Source of the DNA: an uncultured bacterium
Lineage (GTDB): Bacteria > Verrucomicrobiota > Kiritimatiellia > RFP12 > UBA1067
Reading direction: 5' to 3'
Assembly (NCBI GenBank): GCA_902779075.1
Contig: CACZAK010000011.1
Location: 1 to 48,358 of the forward strand
DNA length: 48,358 bases
A model generated the notes under the pieces. The model was given only the letters and a program-made list of their open reading frames with translations, was not told where the DNA came from and did not search any database. Of this stretch, positions 15,974-25,559 are shown one piece after another. Position numbers and translations under genes: made by a program. Within the stretch, counting starts at the first letter, position 1; every line of letters starts with the position of its first letter.

Positions 15974-15979
15974 ATTATA
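15974..15979 (-). promoter_or_regulatory. -10 box of predicted leaderless dsbD-like operon
   Basis: GTGGTATAAT on the minus strand, then 6 nt, then ATG. Back-to-back with the recO promoter. No Shine-Dalgarno between the box and the start codon. Confidence 0.65.
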
Positions 15980-16001
15980 CCACATTTCCCCGATTGTTTG
16001 G

Positions 16002-16007
16002 TACAAT
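16002..16007 (+). promoter_or_regulatory. -10 box of predicted leaderless recO mRNA
   Basis: TTTGGTACAAT on the plus strand, then 7 nt, then the recO ATG at 16015. The two divergent -10 boxes are 22 nt apart, so the polymerases could compete. Confidence 0.6.
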
Positions 16008-16014
16008 AGACCAC

Positions 16015-16716
16015 ATGGCCGGAGAAATCATAAAAACGCAGGGTATCGTGCTGTCGATACATCCTTGGTCGCAGACAAGCCATGTCGTCACATGGCTCAC
16101 GCCAGACCACGGTCCCGTCACCACGCTCGTCAAGGGCGCGGTGCGCGCGAAAAGCGCCTTCCTCGGACAGTACGACCTCTTCTACCGCTGCGACCTTCTC
16201 TACTATGCCCGCGCATCCGGCGATCTCCACGCCCTCCGCGAGGTGATGCCGCGCAACCTGCGCGCACACCTGCGTGGTGACTGGCGCGCCACCACCCTCG
16301 CCGGATACGCAGCAGACCTCGTACGTGAGTTGGCTCCGCCCGGAGACGAATCGTCGGCATGGTTCGACTTTCTTGATGCATTCCTCGAACCCGCCCCCGA
16401 CGCGGAACCCCTATCCCGACTCATCCGCCTAGAGATGGATTTGCTCGGACTGGCCGGACTATCCCCCGACTTCAGCGGACTCGCCCCCGCCGCGCCCTGG
16501 ACTCCCTTCGCACTCGACCGTGGACGTTGCGGTTCTGGCGAACGCACTGTCCGTATCTCTCCACGCACAGTCGCCGCGCTTCGCCGTCCCGACGCCCCCG
16601 ACGTGCGCGCAGAAGAGAAGAAAGACGCCGCGAGGTTTCTCGGCGTCTTCCTTTCGTACCACATCGAGCGTCCGCCAGACATCCGGCGCTCGCTCGTCTC
16701 CCTCATCCAGGAGTAG
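16015..16716 (+). CDS. recO: DNA repair protein RecO
   Basis: 233 aa. RecO binds single-stranded DNA and, with RecR, loads RecA onto SSB-coated gaps. The N-terminal OB fold is clear (EIIKTQGIVLSIHPWSQTSHVVTWLTPDHG, LVKGAVRAKSAFLGQ, YDLFYRCDLLYYAR), followed by the helical C-terminal domain (ATTLAGYAADLVRELAPPGDE). No zinc-cysteine motif is present, as in several RecO branches. The ATG at 16015 was preferred over one at 15994 because homologs start here and the -10 box lies between the two. It converges with the parvulin gene, whose stop is only 6 nt away. Confidence 0.9.
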   Translation: MAGEIIKTQGIVLSIHPWSQTSHVVTWLTPDHGPVTTLVKGAVRAKSAFLGQYDLFYRCDLLYYARASGDLHALREVMPRNLRAHLRGDWRATTLAGYAADLVRELAPPGDESSAWFDFLDAFLEPAPDAEPLSRLIRLEMDLLGLAGLSPDFSGLAPAAPWTPFALDRGRCGSGERTVRISPRTVAALRRPDAPDVRAEEKKDAARFLGVFLSYHIERPPDIRRSLVSLIQE

Positions 16717-16722
16717 TGGTCG

Positions 16723-18093
16723 TTATTTCTTCGCTTCGGCAGGCTTCGCTTCCGCAGGCTTCGCCTCGGCAGCCTTTGCAGCTACCGGCTTAGCAGCTGG
16801 CGCAGGCTTCACCTCAGCAGCCTTTGCAGCTACCGGCTTAACAGCTGGCGCGGGCTTCACCTCAACCGGCTTTGTCTCGATGGGCTTTGCAGCTGCGGGC
16901 TTCGCCGCTGCCGGCTTAGTGGCGGGCTTTAGCTCAACCGGCTTCGACTCCACGCTCTTCGGCTTCGCAGCCGGGCGCTTCGGAGGCATGGGAGGACGCG
17001 GCTGCGCGACGCCGTGCGCCTGCATGAGTCCCTGGAGGTATTCCTGGAACTTCTGCTGGGCCTCTTGATTCTTCATCCTTTTCTCAAGTTCTGCGAGCGT
17101 AGGCTTCTGCTCGGCCACAGCCTTCTCCACATCGGCATCTGTCGGCGTCTTGGCAGGAATCTTCTTCGTCGCAAGGATTATGTGCCAGCCGAATTGCGTC
17201 TTAACCGGCTCGGAGAGAGCCCCCTCCGCCAAGGCGAAAGCGGCCTTGTCGAACTCCGGCACCATCTGCCCATGACCGAACTCACCGAGATCGCCGCCCT
17301 TTTCCTTTGACGGGCAACCGGACTTTTCCTTCGCGAGCGCCGCGAACTTGTCGCTCAGCTCCTTGCCCTTCAGTCCCTTGAGCTGCGCATGGAGCGCGTC
17401 AATTTCCTTCTTGGCGTCTTCGCTTGACTTGCCATCGTCGGTCTTGATGAGGATGTGCGACGCGCGCACCTTTTCAGGCTGGGGCGCCTTCGCCCGCTGC
17501 GTGATATTTGATACGATCTCAGTGTACTGTTTCTTCAGCTTCTCCTGGTCGACCTTGATCTTCGACATGATTTCCTGTTCGACTAACTTGTTGATCAGGA
17601 CACTATCCCTAAATTCCGTGCGCGCCTTCTCCTTTCCCATGGGATGGCTGGCCAGTATATCGTCTAGCGATTTAGGCGCCCCGGGCTGTCCCTTGGCCGT
17701 CTTGATGATTTCCTCCACGCGCGCAGCGACCTCCGCGTCTGTGACAGTAATACCCTTCTTTGCAGCCTCGTTCAACAACAACGCCTTCATCACGAACTCA
17801 CGCCTGAGCTGCTGGGCAAAGAACTTCTTGGCATCATCAATCCTGTCCGGAGGGATCTGCGCCTTCCGAACCTCAATGAGTTTCGCGACGTCGGCATCCA
17901 GCTGACCACGAGTGAGCTTGGACGTACCAACCGTCTCAAGGACCTCGTCCGGCGAAGCGGGAGCCGGCAGGGCGGCAGCCTGAGCTTGGGCTGTGGCGTT
18001 GGTTCCATCAGCTACGGGCGCGTCGGACTTCTTGTCGCACCCGGTGTAGAGAAGCCCCGAAACCGTCAGGGCGATCGTCATCAACTTCTTCAT
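16723..18093 (-). CDS. Parvulin-type peptidyl-prolyl isomerase lipoprotein with Lys/Pro/Ala-rich tail
   Basis: 456 aa. The lipobox GLLYTGC gives Cys19. A SurA/PrsA-like helical chaperone region (about 50-200; [36 protein letters not shown]) precedes one parvulin domain (about 209-311; [44 protein letters not shown]). The tail from about 375 consists of degenerate repeats of [15 protein letters not shown] type (encoded by 16732-16960), probably unstructured. It catalyses Xaa-Pro isomerisation and assists folding of exported proteins. AAGGAA precedes the ATG. A close paralog lies immediately upstream, so the pair arose by tandem duplication. Confidence 0.9.
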   Translation of the reverse strand: MKKLMTIALTVSGLLYTGCDKKSDAPVADGTNATAQAQAAALPAPASPDEVLETVGTSKLTRGQLDADVAKLIEVRKAQIPPDRIDDAKKFFAQQLRREFVMKALLLNEAAKKGITVTDAEVAARVEEIIKTAKGQPGAPKSLDDILASHPMGKEKARTEFRDSVLINKLVEQEIMSKIKVDQEKLKKQYTEIVSNITQRAKAPQPEKVRASHILIKTDDGKSSEDAKKEIDALHAQLKGLKGKELSDKFAALAKEKSGCPSKEKGGDLGEFGHGQMVPEFDKAAFALAEGALSEPVKTQFGWHIILATKKIPAKTPTDADVEKAVAEQKPTLAELEKRMKNQEAQQKFQEYLQGLMQAHGVAQPRPPMPPKRPAAKPKSVESKPVELKPATKPAAAKPAAAKPIETKPVEVKPAPAVKPVAAKAAEVKPAPAAKPVAAKAAEAKPAEAKPAEAKK

Positions 18094-18132
18094 TGCATTT
18101 TTCCTTCTTGGTTGTCAAATGTCGTTTTCGTT

Positions 18133-19203
18133 TTACTTCTTCGCGGGCGTTTTCGTAGGCGCGCCAGGCTGCGCGAAACCGTTCGCCTGAAGCAGTTCCT
18201 GGAGATAGGCCTGGAAACGCTGCTGGATCTGCTGGCTCTTGATCCGATGCTCCACGTCCGCAAGCTTCGGCGCCTGTTCGGACACGGCCTTCTGCACATC
18301 CGCCTCGCTCGGCGTCTTGGCAGGCGTCTTCTCCGTCACGAGGACGAGATGCCAACCGAACGTCGTCTTGACGGGCGCGTAGAGCTTGCCGATTTCCTGT
18401 TCGAACGCAGCCTTGTCGAACTCAGGGACCATCTGCCCGTGGCTAAAGGCACCGAGGTCACCGCCCTTCGCCTTCGAGGGGCAGTCGGACTTCTCCTTTG
18501 CAAGGTCTCCAAACTTCTTCGCGAGTTCCTCGCCTTCCAGCCCCTTCAGCTGCTCGTACAGCGCGTCGATCTCCTTCTTGGCCATATCGCTAGTCTTTTT
18601 CTCGTCCGTCTTGATGAGGATATGCGATGCACGCACCTTCTCAGGCTGGGACGCCTTCGCCCGCTGCGTGATGTTGGAGACAATGGAGTCGTACTGTTTC
18701 TTGACCTCGGCGGCGTCGACCGTGATCTTGGACGCGATTTCCTGATCGACGAATTTCTTGATGCGGACGCTGTCCCTGAACTCCGCGCGCGCGCGCACCG
18801 CGCCCAGGGGATGCTTCTCGAACATTTCGTCCATCGACGCCGGCGCACCCGGACGTCCCTGGCTCGCCTTGATGATGTCGTTGGCGCTCTCCGCGACCTC
18901 GGCGTCCGTGACGGTGATTCCCTTCTTGCTCGCCTCGGTCAAGAGCAGCGTCTTCGTGATGAACTGCTGCCGGAACTGCTGTGTCAGATATTCCTTGGCC
19001 GCCTCCAGCTGCGCGGCGGGAATGCGAGCCTTGTTCAGCTCGATGAACTTCCCGACGTCGGCATCAATCTCGCCGCGCGTCAGCACCGCATCGCCGACTT
19101 TCACGACGACTTCTTTGGGATCCGCTGCGGCAGTTGCCTGCTGGGACTGCCCTACACACGCCAGCGCCGCCAAAGCCACGCAGGCTATAAATTTGACTTT
19201 CAT
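18133..19203 (-). CDS. Parvulin-type peptidyl-prolyl isomerase, exported (paralog of the neighbour)
   Basis: 356 aa from the ATG at 19203 (AAGGAGAAAAG upstream; the longer open frame above it is noise). Signal peptide MKVKFIACVALAALACVGQS with no lipobox, so it is expected free in the periplasm. The order matches the downstream paralog: helical chaperone region (about 30-180; TRGEIDADVGKFIELNKARI) and one parvulin domain (about 190-295; [48 protein letters not shown]). The tail is short (about 15 residues ending TKTPAKK). It has its own TTGACA/TATCAT promoter. The two proteins probably share clients of the outer-membrane and secretion route. Confidence 0.9.
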   Translation of the reverse strand: MKVKFIACVALAALACVGQSQQATAAADPKEVVVKVGDAVLTRGEIDADVGKFIELNKARIPAAQLEAAKEYLTQQFRQQFITKTLLLTEASKKGITVTDAEVAESANDIIKASQGRPGAPASMDEMFEKHPLGAVRARAEFRDSVRIKKFVDQEIASKITVDAAEVKKQYDSIVSNITQRAKASQPEKVRASHILIKTDEKKTSDMAKKEIDALYEQLKGLEGEELAKKFGDLAKEKSDCPSKAKGGDLGAFSHGQMVPEFDKAAFEQEIGKLYAPVKTTFGWHLVLVTEKTPAKTPSEADVQKAVSEQAPKLADVEHRIKSQQIQQRFQAYLQELLQANGFAQPGAPTKTPAKK

Positions 19204-19232
19204 CTTTTCTCCTTTTTGTTCAAAGACGGGAT

Positions 19233-19262
19233 ATGATACACAAATGCCCCCGCCGGTGTCAA
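19233..19262 (-). promoter_or_regulatory. Sigma70-like promoter before the parvulin pair
   Basis: TTGACA (19257-19262) and TATCAT (19233-19238) on the minus strand with 18-nt spacing, about 30 nt before the ATG at 19203. It begins inside the end of the LUD gene region, so the parvulins can be transcribed separately. Confidence 0.6.
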
Positions 19263-19268
19263 GCCGCA

Positions 19269-19889
19269 TCAGTAGCCGAGATCCTCGTCCACCAGCACCA
19301 CGTGCACGTCGGTAGAACGAGGACGGCGGTCCATCACGACCGTCACCATACAGATTCGGTCGGGCGAACTGCAGTCCGCACACTCCCCCGTGAGCGCGCA
19401 CGGCGTCTGCTTGTTGAGGCGGCGGCAGTTGGGCGGACACGCGCAGCGCTTGATCCGCGCGATGGCGTCGTCGAGACCGCCGCCCACGAGCTTGTTGCGC
19501 CCGACCACGAATACAACTTTCCCCGGACCGTAGATCGACGCCGCAACCCGGTTGCCGTTGCCGTCGATGTTGACGAGCCGTCCGTCCATGGTGAGCGCAT
19601 TCGCGCTGAGGAGGAAGAGGTCGCACGTCAGCTCGCGGTGCATCACCTCAACCTTCTTCTCCGGCGACAGCGAAGGATCGCCGTGGCGCAGGATTTCCTT
19701 CCCGGCCTTGGCCAGTTCCTCTACGAGGCCAATCGACTTGACCGTCACCGATCCGCCGAACCCGACGCTCTTTGCGCCTTCGGCCTCTTTCATCACGTAG
19801 TCGCGCGCTTCCGCGCCAGTCGCGCAGCACACGGCCTTGAACCCGCGCTTCTTAAGCGCCTCGGCCACCTTCTCCAGTTGCTCGCTCAT
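19269..19889 (-). CDS. LUD-domain protein (LutC/YkgG-like)
   Basis: 206 aa. The ATG at 19889 has GAAGGAAAAG upstream and lies 14 nt after ilvD. The LUD fold is visible in YVMKEAEGAKSVGFGGSVTVKSIGL, DLFLLSANALTMDGRLVNIDGNGNRVAA and VVFVVGRNKLVGGGLDDAIARIK. A C-terminal Cys-rich segment follows (KRCACPPNCRRLNKQTPCALTGECADCSSPDRIC), which is seen in stand-alone LUD proteins and could bind a metal or Fe-S cluster. LutC-type proteins act in lactate oxidation, but the lutAB partners are absent here, so this is the orphan type of unknown function. Its place after cstA and ilvD suggests a link to pyruvate or branched-chain keto acid metabolism. Confidence 0.85.
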   Translation of the reverse strand: MSEQLEKVAEALKKRGFKAVCCATGAEARDYVMKEAEGAKSVGFGGSVTVKSIGLVEELAKAGKEILRHGDPSLSPEKKVEVMHRELTCDLFLLSANALTMDGRLVNIDGNGNRVAASIYGPGKVVFVVGRNKLVGGGLDDAIARIKRCACPPNCRRLNKQTPCALTGECADCSSPDRICMVTVVMDRRPRSTDVHVVLVDEDLGY

Positions 19890-19903
19890 TTTCTTTTCCT
19901 TCT

Positions 19904-21580
19904 TCACGCTTTTAGAGACGCACCCGTGGAGGCGTTGCCCACGAAACGGGCGTAGCGCTCGAGCCAGCCACCCTTGATGCGCGGCGACCACGGCTTCTGC
20001 GCCTTGCGGCGTTTCGCAATCTCGGCCTTCGTGAGCTTCGCGGAAATCGCGCGGTTCGGGATGTCGATCGTAATCTCATCGCCATTCTTCAGAAGGCCGA
20101 TGAGGCCGCCTTCGGCGGCTTCGGGGCTGACATGCCCCACGCACGCACCATGCGTCGCGCCGCTGAAGCGTCCGTCCGTGATGAGCGCCACACTCTCGCC
20201 GAGTCCCGCGCCGATGATGTAACTCGTGGGAGCGAGCATCTCCTGCATGCCGGGGCCGCCCTTCGGCCCCTCGTAGCGGATCACCACCACGTGTCCGGGC
20301 TTCACCTTGCCGCCGAGGATGCCCGCGCACGCCTCCTCCTGCGAATCGAAGCAGATGGCCTTGCCGGTGAACGTCATCATCGACGGCGCCACGCCGCCCT
20401 TCTTCACCACCGCGCCGCGTTCGGCGAGGTTGCCCCAGAGCACGGCGAGTCCGCCGTCCTTGGAATAGGGGTTGTTGAGCGTGCGGATCACATCGCTGCC
20501 ATGAATGGCAGCGCACTGAACTTGCTGGCCGAGGGTTTTGCCGCTGACCGTTTTTGCCTTGAGGTTGAGTAGCTTCTTCGGGAGGCGCTTGAGGATCGCC
20601 ATGATGCCGCCCGCGCGGTCGAGGTCGCTCACGTGGTAGTGTCCGCTTGGCGCGAGCTTGCAGATGTACGGCGTGCGCGCTGAGATTTCGTTCATGCGCT
20701 CGAGCGAGTAGTCGACGCCCGCCTCGCGCGCAATGGCGAGCGTGTGCAGCACGGTGTTCGTAGAGCCGCCCATCGCCATGTCGAGCGTGAGGGCGTTGTC
20801 GAGCGAGGCCTGCGTTACGAGCTCGCGCGGGAGCGGCCCGCCCTTCTTCGCCATCGCCACGGCGCGAAACGCCGCCTGGCGGTAGAGCTCCTTGCGCTTC
20901 GGGTCGATTGCGAGCACCGTGCCGTTGCCGGGCAGCGCGAGACCGAGTGCCTCGTAGAGGCAGTTCATGGAGTTCGCGGTGAACATGCCGCTGCACGAGC
21001 CGCAGCCGGGACATGACGTCTCCTCCACGGCCTCAAGCTCTTTCTTCGTGATCTTGCCCACGTTCTGCGCGCCGACAGCCTCGAACACGGAGTTGAGGTC
21101 GGTGTCCTTGCCGGTGGTCGGGTGCTTGCCCGGAGCCATCGGACCGCCCGAGGCGAAGATGGTGGGGATGTTCACGCGCAGCGCGCCGATGAGCATGCCG
21201 GGTACGATCTTATCGCAGTTCGGCACGCAGATGAGCGCATCGAAACAGTGCGCGCGCGCGATGGTCTCCACGCTGTCCGCAATCAGCTCGCGGCTGGGGA
21301 GCGAGTACTTCATGCCGGGATGCGCCATCGCGATGCCGTCGCAGACGGCGATCGTGTTGAACTCCATTGGGACGCCCCCCGCCTCGATCACGCACTTCTT
21401 GATCCACTCGCCCACCTTGTTCAGGTGGCAGTGTCCCGGCACGAACGACTCGTAGCTGTTGCAGATGCCGATAAACGGCTTCTTCATGTCCTCGCGCTTC
21501 ATACCCGTCGCGAAAAACAGGCTGCGGTGCGGGGCGCGCTCAACGCCGGCCTTCACCTGGTCGGAAATCGTCTTTTTCAT
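19904..21580 (-). CDS. ilvD: Dihydroxy-acid dehydratase
   Basis: 558 aa, the normal length. Dehydrates 2,3-dihydroxy-isovalerate and -methylvalerate to the keto acids in valine and isoleucine synthesis, using an Fe-S cluster and Mg. Hallmarks are [43 protein letters not shown] (cluster ligands), [13 protein letters not shown], and the C-terminal [12 protein letters not shown] and [16 protein letters not shown] 21580 begins [17 protein letters not shown]; the very long upstream extension of the frame is antisense to cstA and is not real. It lies about 29 nt after cstA and 14 nt before the LUD gene. No other ilv gene is seen. Confidence 0.96.
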   Translation of the reverse strand: MKKTISDQVKAGVERAPHRSLFFATGMKREDMKKPFIGICNSYESFVPGHCHLNKVGEWIKKCVIEAGGVPMEFNTIAVCDGIAMAHPGMKYSLPSRELIADSVETIARAHCFDALICVPNCDKIVPGMLIGALRVNIPTIFASGGPMAPGKHPTTGKDTDLNSVFEAVGAQNVGKITKKELEAVEETSCPGCGSCSGMFTANSMNCLYEALGLALPGNGTVLAIDPKRKELYRQAAFRAVAMAKKGGPLPRELVTQASLDNALTLDMAMGGSTNTVLHTLAIAREAGVDYSLERMNEISARTPYICKLAPSGHYHVSDLDRAGGIMAILKRLPKKLLNLKAKTVSGKTLGQQVQCAAIHGSDVIRTLNNPYSKDGGLAVLWGNLAERGAVVKKGGVAPSMMTFTGKAICFDSQEEACAGILGGKVKPGHVVVIRYEGPKGGPGMQEMLAPTSYIIGAGLGESVALITDGRFSGATHGACVGHVSPEAAEGGLIGLLKNGDEITIDIPNRAISAKLTKAEIAKRRKAQKPWSPRIKGGWLERYARFVGNASTGASLKA

Positions 21581-21609
21581 TCTTGAGTCCTTTCTCGAGT
21601 TAAATGATT

Positions 21610-23370
21610 TTAGGCGGAGCGGCGGCAGAACTTGTTCACCGCGAAGCAGACGAGCGCCACGGCCACCGCGATGAGGAAGGCGGACGCTGCTGCGAGCGTC
21701 CAGACCCCACCGCTGCAGGCCTTCATGAGGATCGCCGTGAGCGCCCACGACGAGACGCCGAGCATCAGCACCATCGGCACGGCCGTCATCCAGCACGGCT
21801 TGCGGTTCTTGATGAACCACAGCGTCGCCGCGAGCAACGTGAGCGACGCAAGCAGCTGGTTCGCGCTCGCGAAGATGGTCCACAGCTGCTTCGCCGCCTT
21901 CGGGTTGCCGAGGAGCAGTGCCGCCGCGATCGCCACCACCACGAACGTGCCCACGTACATGTTGTGGCAGACTTTGTAGGCCGGGCTGACTGCGCGGCGG
22001 TCGCGGGGCGACCGCCCTACCGGGAGGGCCGCACCTGTCGCGGGCTTGTCTTCTTCCTCGCCGCCGCGGAACGCCGCCACTAGCTCCTGCCAGCTGAAGC
22101 GCGCAAGACGCGTTCCCGCGTCCACCGTCGTCATGAGGAACGCCGAAACGGAGAGCAGCATGAAGCTCTCCGCGATGCGCTTGCCCGTCTCCGCGCCCAA
22201 ACCGAGCCCAGTGAACAGCTTCACGCAGAATCCGGCGATCGTGGACGCGAACATCTGCACCGGCTCCTTCGTCTGCACCGCCGCCACGTAGTCCGCCTGG
22301 TTGAGGTAGGTGCCAGCTACGCCGATGAGCGCGATCATCGCTAGCACGCCCTCTAGGAGCATCCCGCCGTAGGCGATCGGGCGGATCGACTTCTCGCTCG
22401 ACAGCTGCTTCGCCGAGGTGCCGGAGGCTACGAGCGCGTGGAACCCAGAGCAGGCGCCGCAGGCGACCGTCACGAAGAGGAACGGGAAGAGCATGTCCGT
22501 GCCGCCGCTCCGGCCCACCGCCGAGAAGCCCGTGAACGCGTCGATGTTGAGCGTCGGGTGCGCGATGAACACGCCGAGGAAGCCGAGCGCCATCATCGCG
22601 TAGAGGAGGTAGGCGTTGAGGTAGTCGCGCGGCTGGAGGAGAATCCACACGGGACACGTCGACGCGAAGAAGCAGTAGATAAGCAACGTGATGATCCACA
22701 CCATCCCCGCCGTCTCGGGCGTGATACCGAGGATCTTCACGATGTCGAACGGAATCACGTTGCCGATCCACACGAACGCGAACATGAGCGGCACGAAGAT
22801 GAGGCTCGCCCAGAGGACTGGCATTTTGAGCCGGTACACGCAGAGGCCAAACAGGATCGCCTCGCCGATGAAGAGGAGCGACGCCGTGGCGATCGCCGGA
22901 TCCGCCACGAACGTGCCCGCGATCTGGCGGTTGAACTCCGCCACCACGAGGATGAGCGCCGACCACGAGAAGAGGAGGAAGAGAATCTTCCCCGGACGCC
23001 CGAGGATCGTGCCGATCACGGAGCCGATCGACTCGCCGTCGTGCCGCACCGAAAGGAAGAGCGCGATCATGTCGTGCGCCGCGCCGATCAGCACGCACCC
23101 GAACACGATCCACAGCGTCACAGACGCCCAGCCGAACTCCGCAGCGAGGACAGGCCCCACGATCGGGCCCGCCCCCGCGATGGCCGCGAAGTGGTGTCCG
23201 AACAGCACCGTGGGGTGCGCGGGCACGTAGTCGCAGCCGTCCTGCCGCGTATGCGCGGGCGTGGGACGCGACGGGTCGATGCCCAGCACCCGCGAGAGGA
23301 ACTTGGAGTAGACGAAATAGCCGACGAGGAAAAACGCCGACGCACAGAGAAGCAATGTCAATCCGTTCAT
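21610..23370 (-). CDS. cstA: CstA-family transporter (carbon starvation protein / pyruvate or peptide carrier)
   Basis: 586 aa with about 16 hydrophobic segments. The family signature is strong: [32 protein letters not shown] near the N-terminus, [41 protein letters not shown], and [22 protein letters not shown] late. CstA proteins import pyruvate or small peptides on starvation. ATG 23370 (AGAAGG upstream) is preferred over TTG 23376. It begins 2 nt after purN. A GC-rich hairpin repeat (21994-22043) is read in frame at about residues 443-459 ([12 protein letters not shown]) in a hydrophilic loop between membrane segments, so it is probably tolerated. Confidence 0.92.
   Translation of the reverse strand: MNGLTLLLCASAFFLVGYFVYSKFLSRVLGIDPSRPTPAHTRQDGCDYVPAHPTVLFGHHFAAIAGAGPIVGPVLAAEFGWASVTLWIVFGCVLIGAAHDMIALFLSVRHDGESIGSVIGTILGRPGKILFLLFSWSALILVVAEFNRQIAGTFVADPAIATASLLFIGEAILFGLCVYRLKMPVLWASLIFVPLMFAFVWIGNVIPFDIVKILGITPETAGMVWIITLLIYCFFASTCPVWILLQPRDYLNAYLLYAMMALGFLGVFIAHPTLNIDAFTGFSAVGRSGGTDMLFPFLFVTVACGACSGFHALVASGTSAKQLSSEKSIRPIAYGGMLLEGVLAMIALIGVAGTYLNQADYVAAVQTKEPVQMFASTIAGFCVKLFTGLGLGAETGKRIAESFMLLSVSAFLMTTVDAGTRLARFSWQELVAAFRGGEEEDKPATGAALPVGRSPRDRRAVSPAYKVCHNMYVGTFVVVAIAAALLLGNPKAAKQLWTIFASANQLLASLTLLAATLWFIKNRKPCWMTAVPMVLMLGVSSWALTAILMKACSGGVWTLAAASAFLIAVAVALVCFAVNKFCRRSA
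21994..22043. repeat. GC-rich hairpin repeat inside cstA
   Basis: Contains GGCCGCACCTGTCGCGG, one mismatch from the matching part of the repeat at 5158-5208. On the minus strand it has GGTAGGGC followed by a palindrome (GGTCGCCCCGCGACC). The half-and-hairpin design matches the 5158 and 5638 copies, although the hairpin sequence differs. Confidence 0.65.
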
Positions 23371-23372
23371 GT

Positions 23373-23996
23373 TCAACCTTCTTTCGAAATGCGTACGCGG
23401 CGTCCTTCAACGGTGAGCCGCCCGGCCGCGAGATGGCGCAGCGCCTCCGGGAACGCAAGGTGCTCCTGCACCTGGATGCGCGCGTGCAGGGTCTCGGGCG
23501 TGTCGTCCTCAAGGACGGGCACGCACTTCTGCACGATGATGGGGCCGGAATCCGTGCCCGCGTCCACGAAATGCACCGTCACGCCCGCCACCTTGCAGCC
23601 GTAGTCGAGCGCCTGGGTCCAGCTGTGGACGCCGGGGAACGCGGGCAGGAGCGCGGGGTGGATGTTGAGGACTCGCATCGGGAACGCGGCGAGGAGCTTT
23701 GGCTTCACGATGCGCATGAAGCCAGCGAGCACCACGGTGTCGCACCCGGCGTCCTTCAGGAGCTGGATGCAGCGGTCTTCGGCCGGTCCCTCCAGCTTCG
23801 TCTTCCACGGCGCGCAGTCGAGGTACTGGCACGGAATGCCGTGCCTCCGCGCGCGGTCGAGTATCTTCGCGTCCGGCACGTCGGCCAGCACGATACGGAT
23901 CTCCGCGTCCAGCTCGCCCTTCTCGATCGCGTCCACGATCGACTGCATGTTCGAGCCAGCGCCCGAACCCAACACTCCAAGTTTCAATTTCTGCAT
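23373..23996 (-). CDS. purN: Phosphoribosylglycinamide formyltransferase (GART)
   Basis: 207 aa. Transfers a formyl group from 10-formyl-THF to GAR in the third step of purine synthesis. Motifs in order are [14 protein letters not shown] (phosphate binding), [25 protein letters not shown] (catalytic Asn/His) and [19 protein letters not shown] (catalytic Asp). The Met at 23996 begins [12 protein letters not shown]. No Shine-Dalgarno is present and a TAAAAT -10 box lies 7 nt upstream (predicted leaderless). cstA starts 2 nt after the stop, so purN appears to head a purN - cstA - ilvD - LUD transcription unit. Confidence 0.95.
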   Translation of the reverse strand: MQKLKLGVLGSGAGSNMQSIVDAIEKGELDAEIRIVLADVPDAKILDRARRHGIPCQYLDCAPWKTKLEGPAEDRCIQLLKDAGCDTVVLAGFMRIVKPKLLAAFPMRVLNIHPALLPAFPGVHSWTQALDYGCKVAGVTVHFVDAGTDSGPIIVQKCVPVLEDDTPETLHARIQVQEHLAFPEALRHLAAGRLTVEGRRVRISKEG

Positions 23997-24003
23997 GGCC
24001 GAT

Positions 24004-24009
24004 ATTTTA
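24004..24009 (-). promoter_or_regulatory. -10 box of predicted leaderless purN unit
   Basis: GTGGTAAAAT on the minus strand, then 7 nt, then ATG. Same TGG-extended form as the other leaderless starts. Confidence 0.55.
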
Positions 24010-24063
24010 CCACATTTTCGCCCATCCGGCGTATAACAAATCGGCTCGCATTGTAGCATAAGT

Positions 24064-25461
24064 TCACTTCACGGTGGTTACCTCAAACGGCCCCAGCGGC
24101 AGGCCGGAGTCGCCGGCATAGAGCGAACCCATCCACGGCTTGCTGTAGAGATAGCGCAGACGCTTCGGGGACTTCACCTTGTCGCTCGCCACGATCAGTT
24201 CGCGCCCCTCGTACATCTTGCCCTTCCGCCCCTTCTCGATCAGTTGGTTCGCGACGCGCGCAGGATGGAAAACGCCATCCTCTCCGGCAATCTCAAACCC
24301 GTCCGGCGCGGCGTTGTTCGGCGTGTAGCCGTACCACGACGTCGCGTCGTTGAATTCAAGCACGAAGCGCCCGTGCTCATCGACACGCGACGACTTGAGC
24401 GTGGGCGAGTCGGCGATCACGTCGTCGAAGCCGTAGACGTCCTTCAGCGCGTGGAGGGCGAGACGGCGGGCGACGGGCTCCTTGGCGTTGGGATGGATGT
24501 CGTAGGGGTTGCCAAGGTCGCAGGTGACGGCCATGCCGACGTTCTTCTCCTCGGCGGCGAAACGCGCCTGCGCGAGCTGTACGTCGTACCAGCTCCTGTT
24601 GAAAGGCGCCAGCTGCACGAAGTACATCTTCAGGTCGGGGTTGCAGAACGCCTTCGCCCAGCTTTTGTAGAGCGTGTGCATCTTCCCGGTGTAGGCGGCG
24701 CCGTCCTTCGAGTTGGAGCAGCCCTGGTACCAGATGAAGCCCCGGCAGGCCATCGGCGCGAACGCCGCCACCATGCCGTTCCACATCTCGCCGCCGGGCG
24801 CGATCCACGGCTCGAGACGCGACCCGCCCCAGCTGACGTCCACGAGCCCCACCGGCACGTCGATGGCGTCGTGAATGGCAAGGGCGTAGTAGAAGCCGAC
24901 GGCGGAGACAAGACCCTTCGTCCAGAGGCAGATCGGCACGCGCGCATTTGGGTCCTTGAACGTCTTGGCGGAGAAGTCGCGCCAGACGATCTTCTGGTTC
25001 AGGTTCGGCTTCTTCATCTTGCACTGCGGCGACGTGTAGAAGCGGATGTCGCTCCGGCGGGCGAGGGCCGTCATGGTCTGCCCCCAGCCGTCGCGGTAGC
25101 GCGAGTTGCCGCTGAGGATGGGGTCCTCCATGTTGCTCTGCCCCGAGGCAAGCCACACCTCGCCCACCAGCACGTTCGCGATCTTCCGCTCGCCGATCAC
25201 GAGCGTGCGGGGTTCCTTGCTCGCCGCCAACGGGTCGAGATCGACACGCCAGCGTCCGTCCGTACCGGCGGTGCCGCACTTGGTCTGCCCGGCAAACGAG
25301 ACGGTCACGTTCTCGCCCGGCTGGGCCGTTCCCCACACCGGCACGCGCATTCCGCGCTGTAGCACCATGTTGTCGGCGAACGGCGCCGCCGGGATTGCAG
25401 CCGCACCCGCCGCCGCAACGGCAACAGACGCGACCGCGAAGATGATCGTTTTCGAGTTCAT
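24064..25461 (-). CDS. Secreted sialate O-acetylesterase-like SGNH esterase
   Basis: 465 aa. The signal peptide (MNSKTIIFAVASVAVAAAGA) is followed by the family's N-terminal beta domain (AAPFADNMVLQRGMRVPVWGTAQPGE) and the serine block VWLASGQSNMED (Ser109). The middle has GLVDVSWGGSRLEPW and FIWYQGCSN, and the catalytic His is in DIHPNAKEPVARRLA. These are all signatures of the sialate O-acetylesterase (SASA) family, which also includes plant-polysaccharide acetyl esterases (CE20-like). Removal of O-acetyl groups from sialic acid or xylan in the periplasm or outside the cell is expected; the substrate cannot be chosen from sequence. Neighbours are other secreted glycan enzymes. Confidence 0.88.
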   Translation of the reverse strand: MNSKTIIFAVASVAVAAAGAAAIPAAPFADNMVLQRGMRVPVWGTAQPGENVTVSFAGQTKCGTAGTDGRWRVDLDPLAASKEPRTLVIGERKIANVLVGEVWLASGQSNMEDPILSGNSRYRDGWGQTMTALARRSDIRFYTSPQCKMKKPNLNQKIVWRDFSAKTFKDPNARVPICLWTKGLVSAVGFYYALAIHDAIDVPVGLVDVSWGGSRLEPWIAPGGEMWNGMVAAFAPMACRGFIWYQGCSNSKDGAAYTGKMHTLYKSWAKAFCNPDLKMYFVQLAPFNRSWYDVQLAQARFAAEEKNVGMAVTCDLGNPYDIHPNAKEPVARRLALHALKDVYGFDDVIADSPTLKSSRVDEHGRFVLEFNDATSWYGYTPNNAAPDGFEIAGEDGVFHPARVANQLIEKGRKGKMYEGRELIVASDKVKSPKRLRYLYSKPWMGSLYAGDSGLPLGPFEVTTVK

Positions 25462-25559
25462 TTTATTTTCCTTTCTGAAGAAACGATTTTACAATCTCTC
25501 TGCCATTGATGCACGTTCAAGGCAACAAAGTCTCCTTAGCTGGTTTCTATTTTGAAATA

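Noticed and set aside
21581..23512. Upstream extension of the ilvD frame by 644 codons
   Set aside because: It is a frame shadow of cstA; ilvD homologs start at the ATG at 21580.
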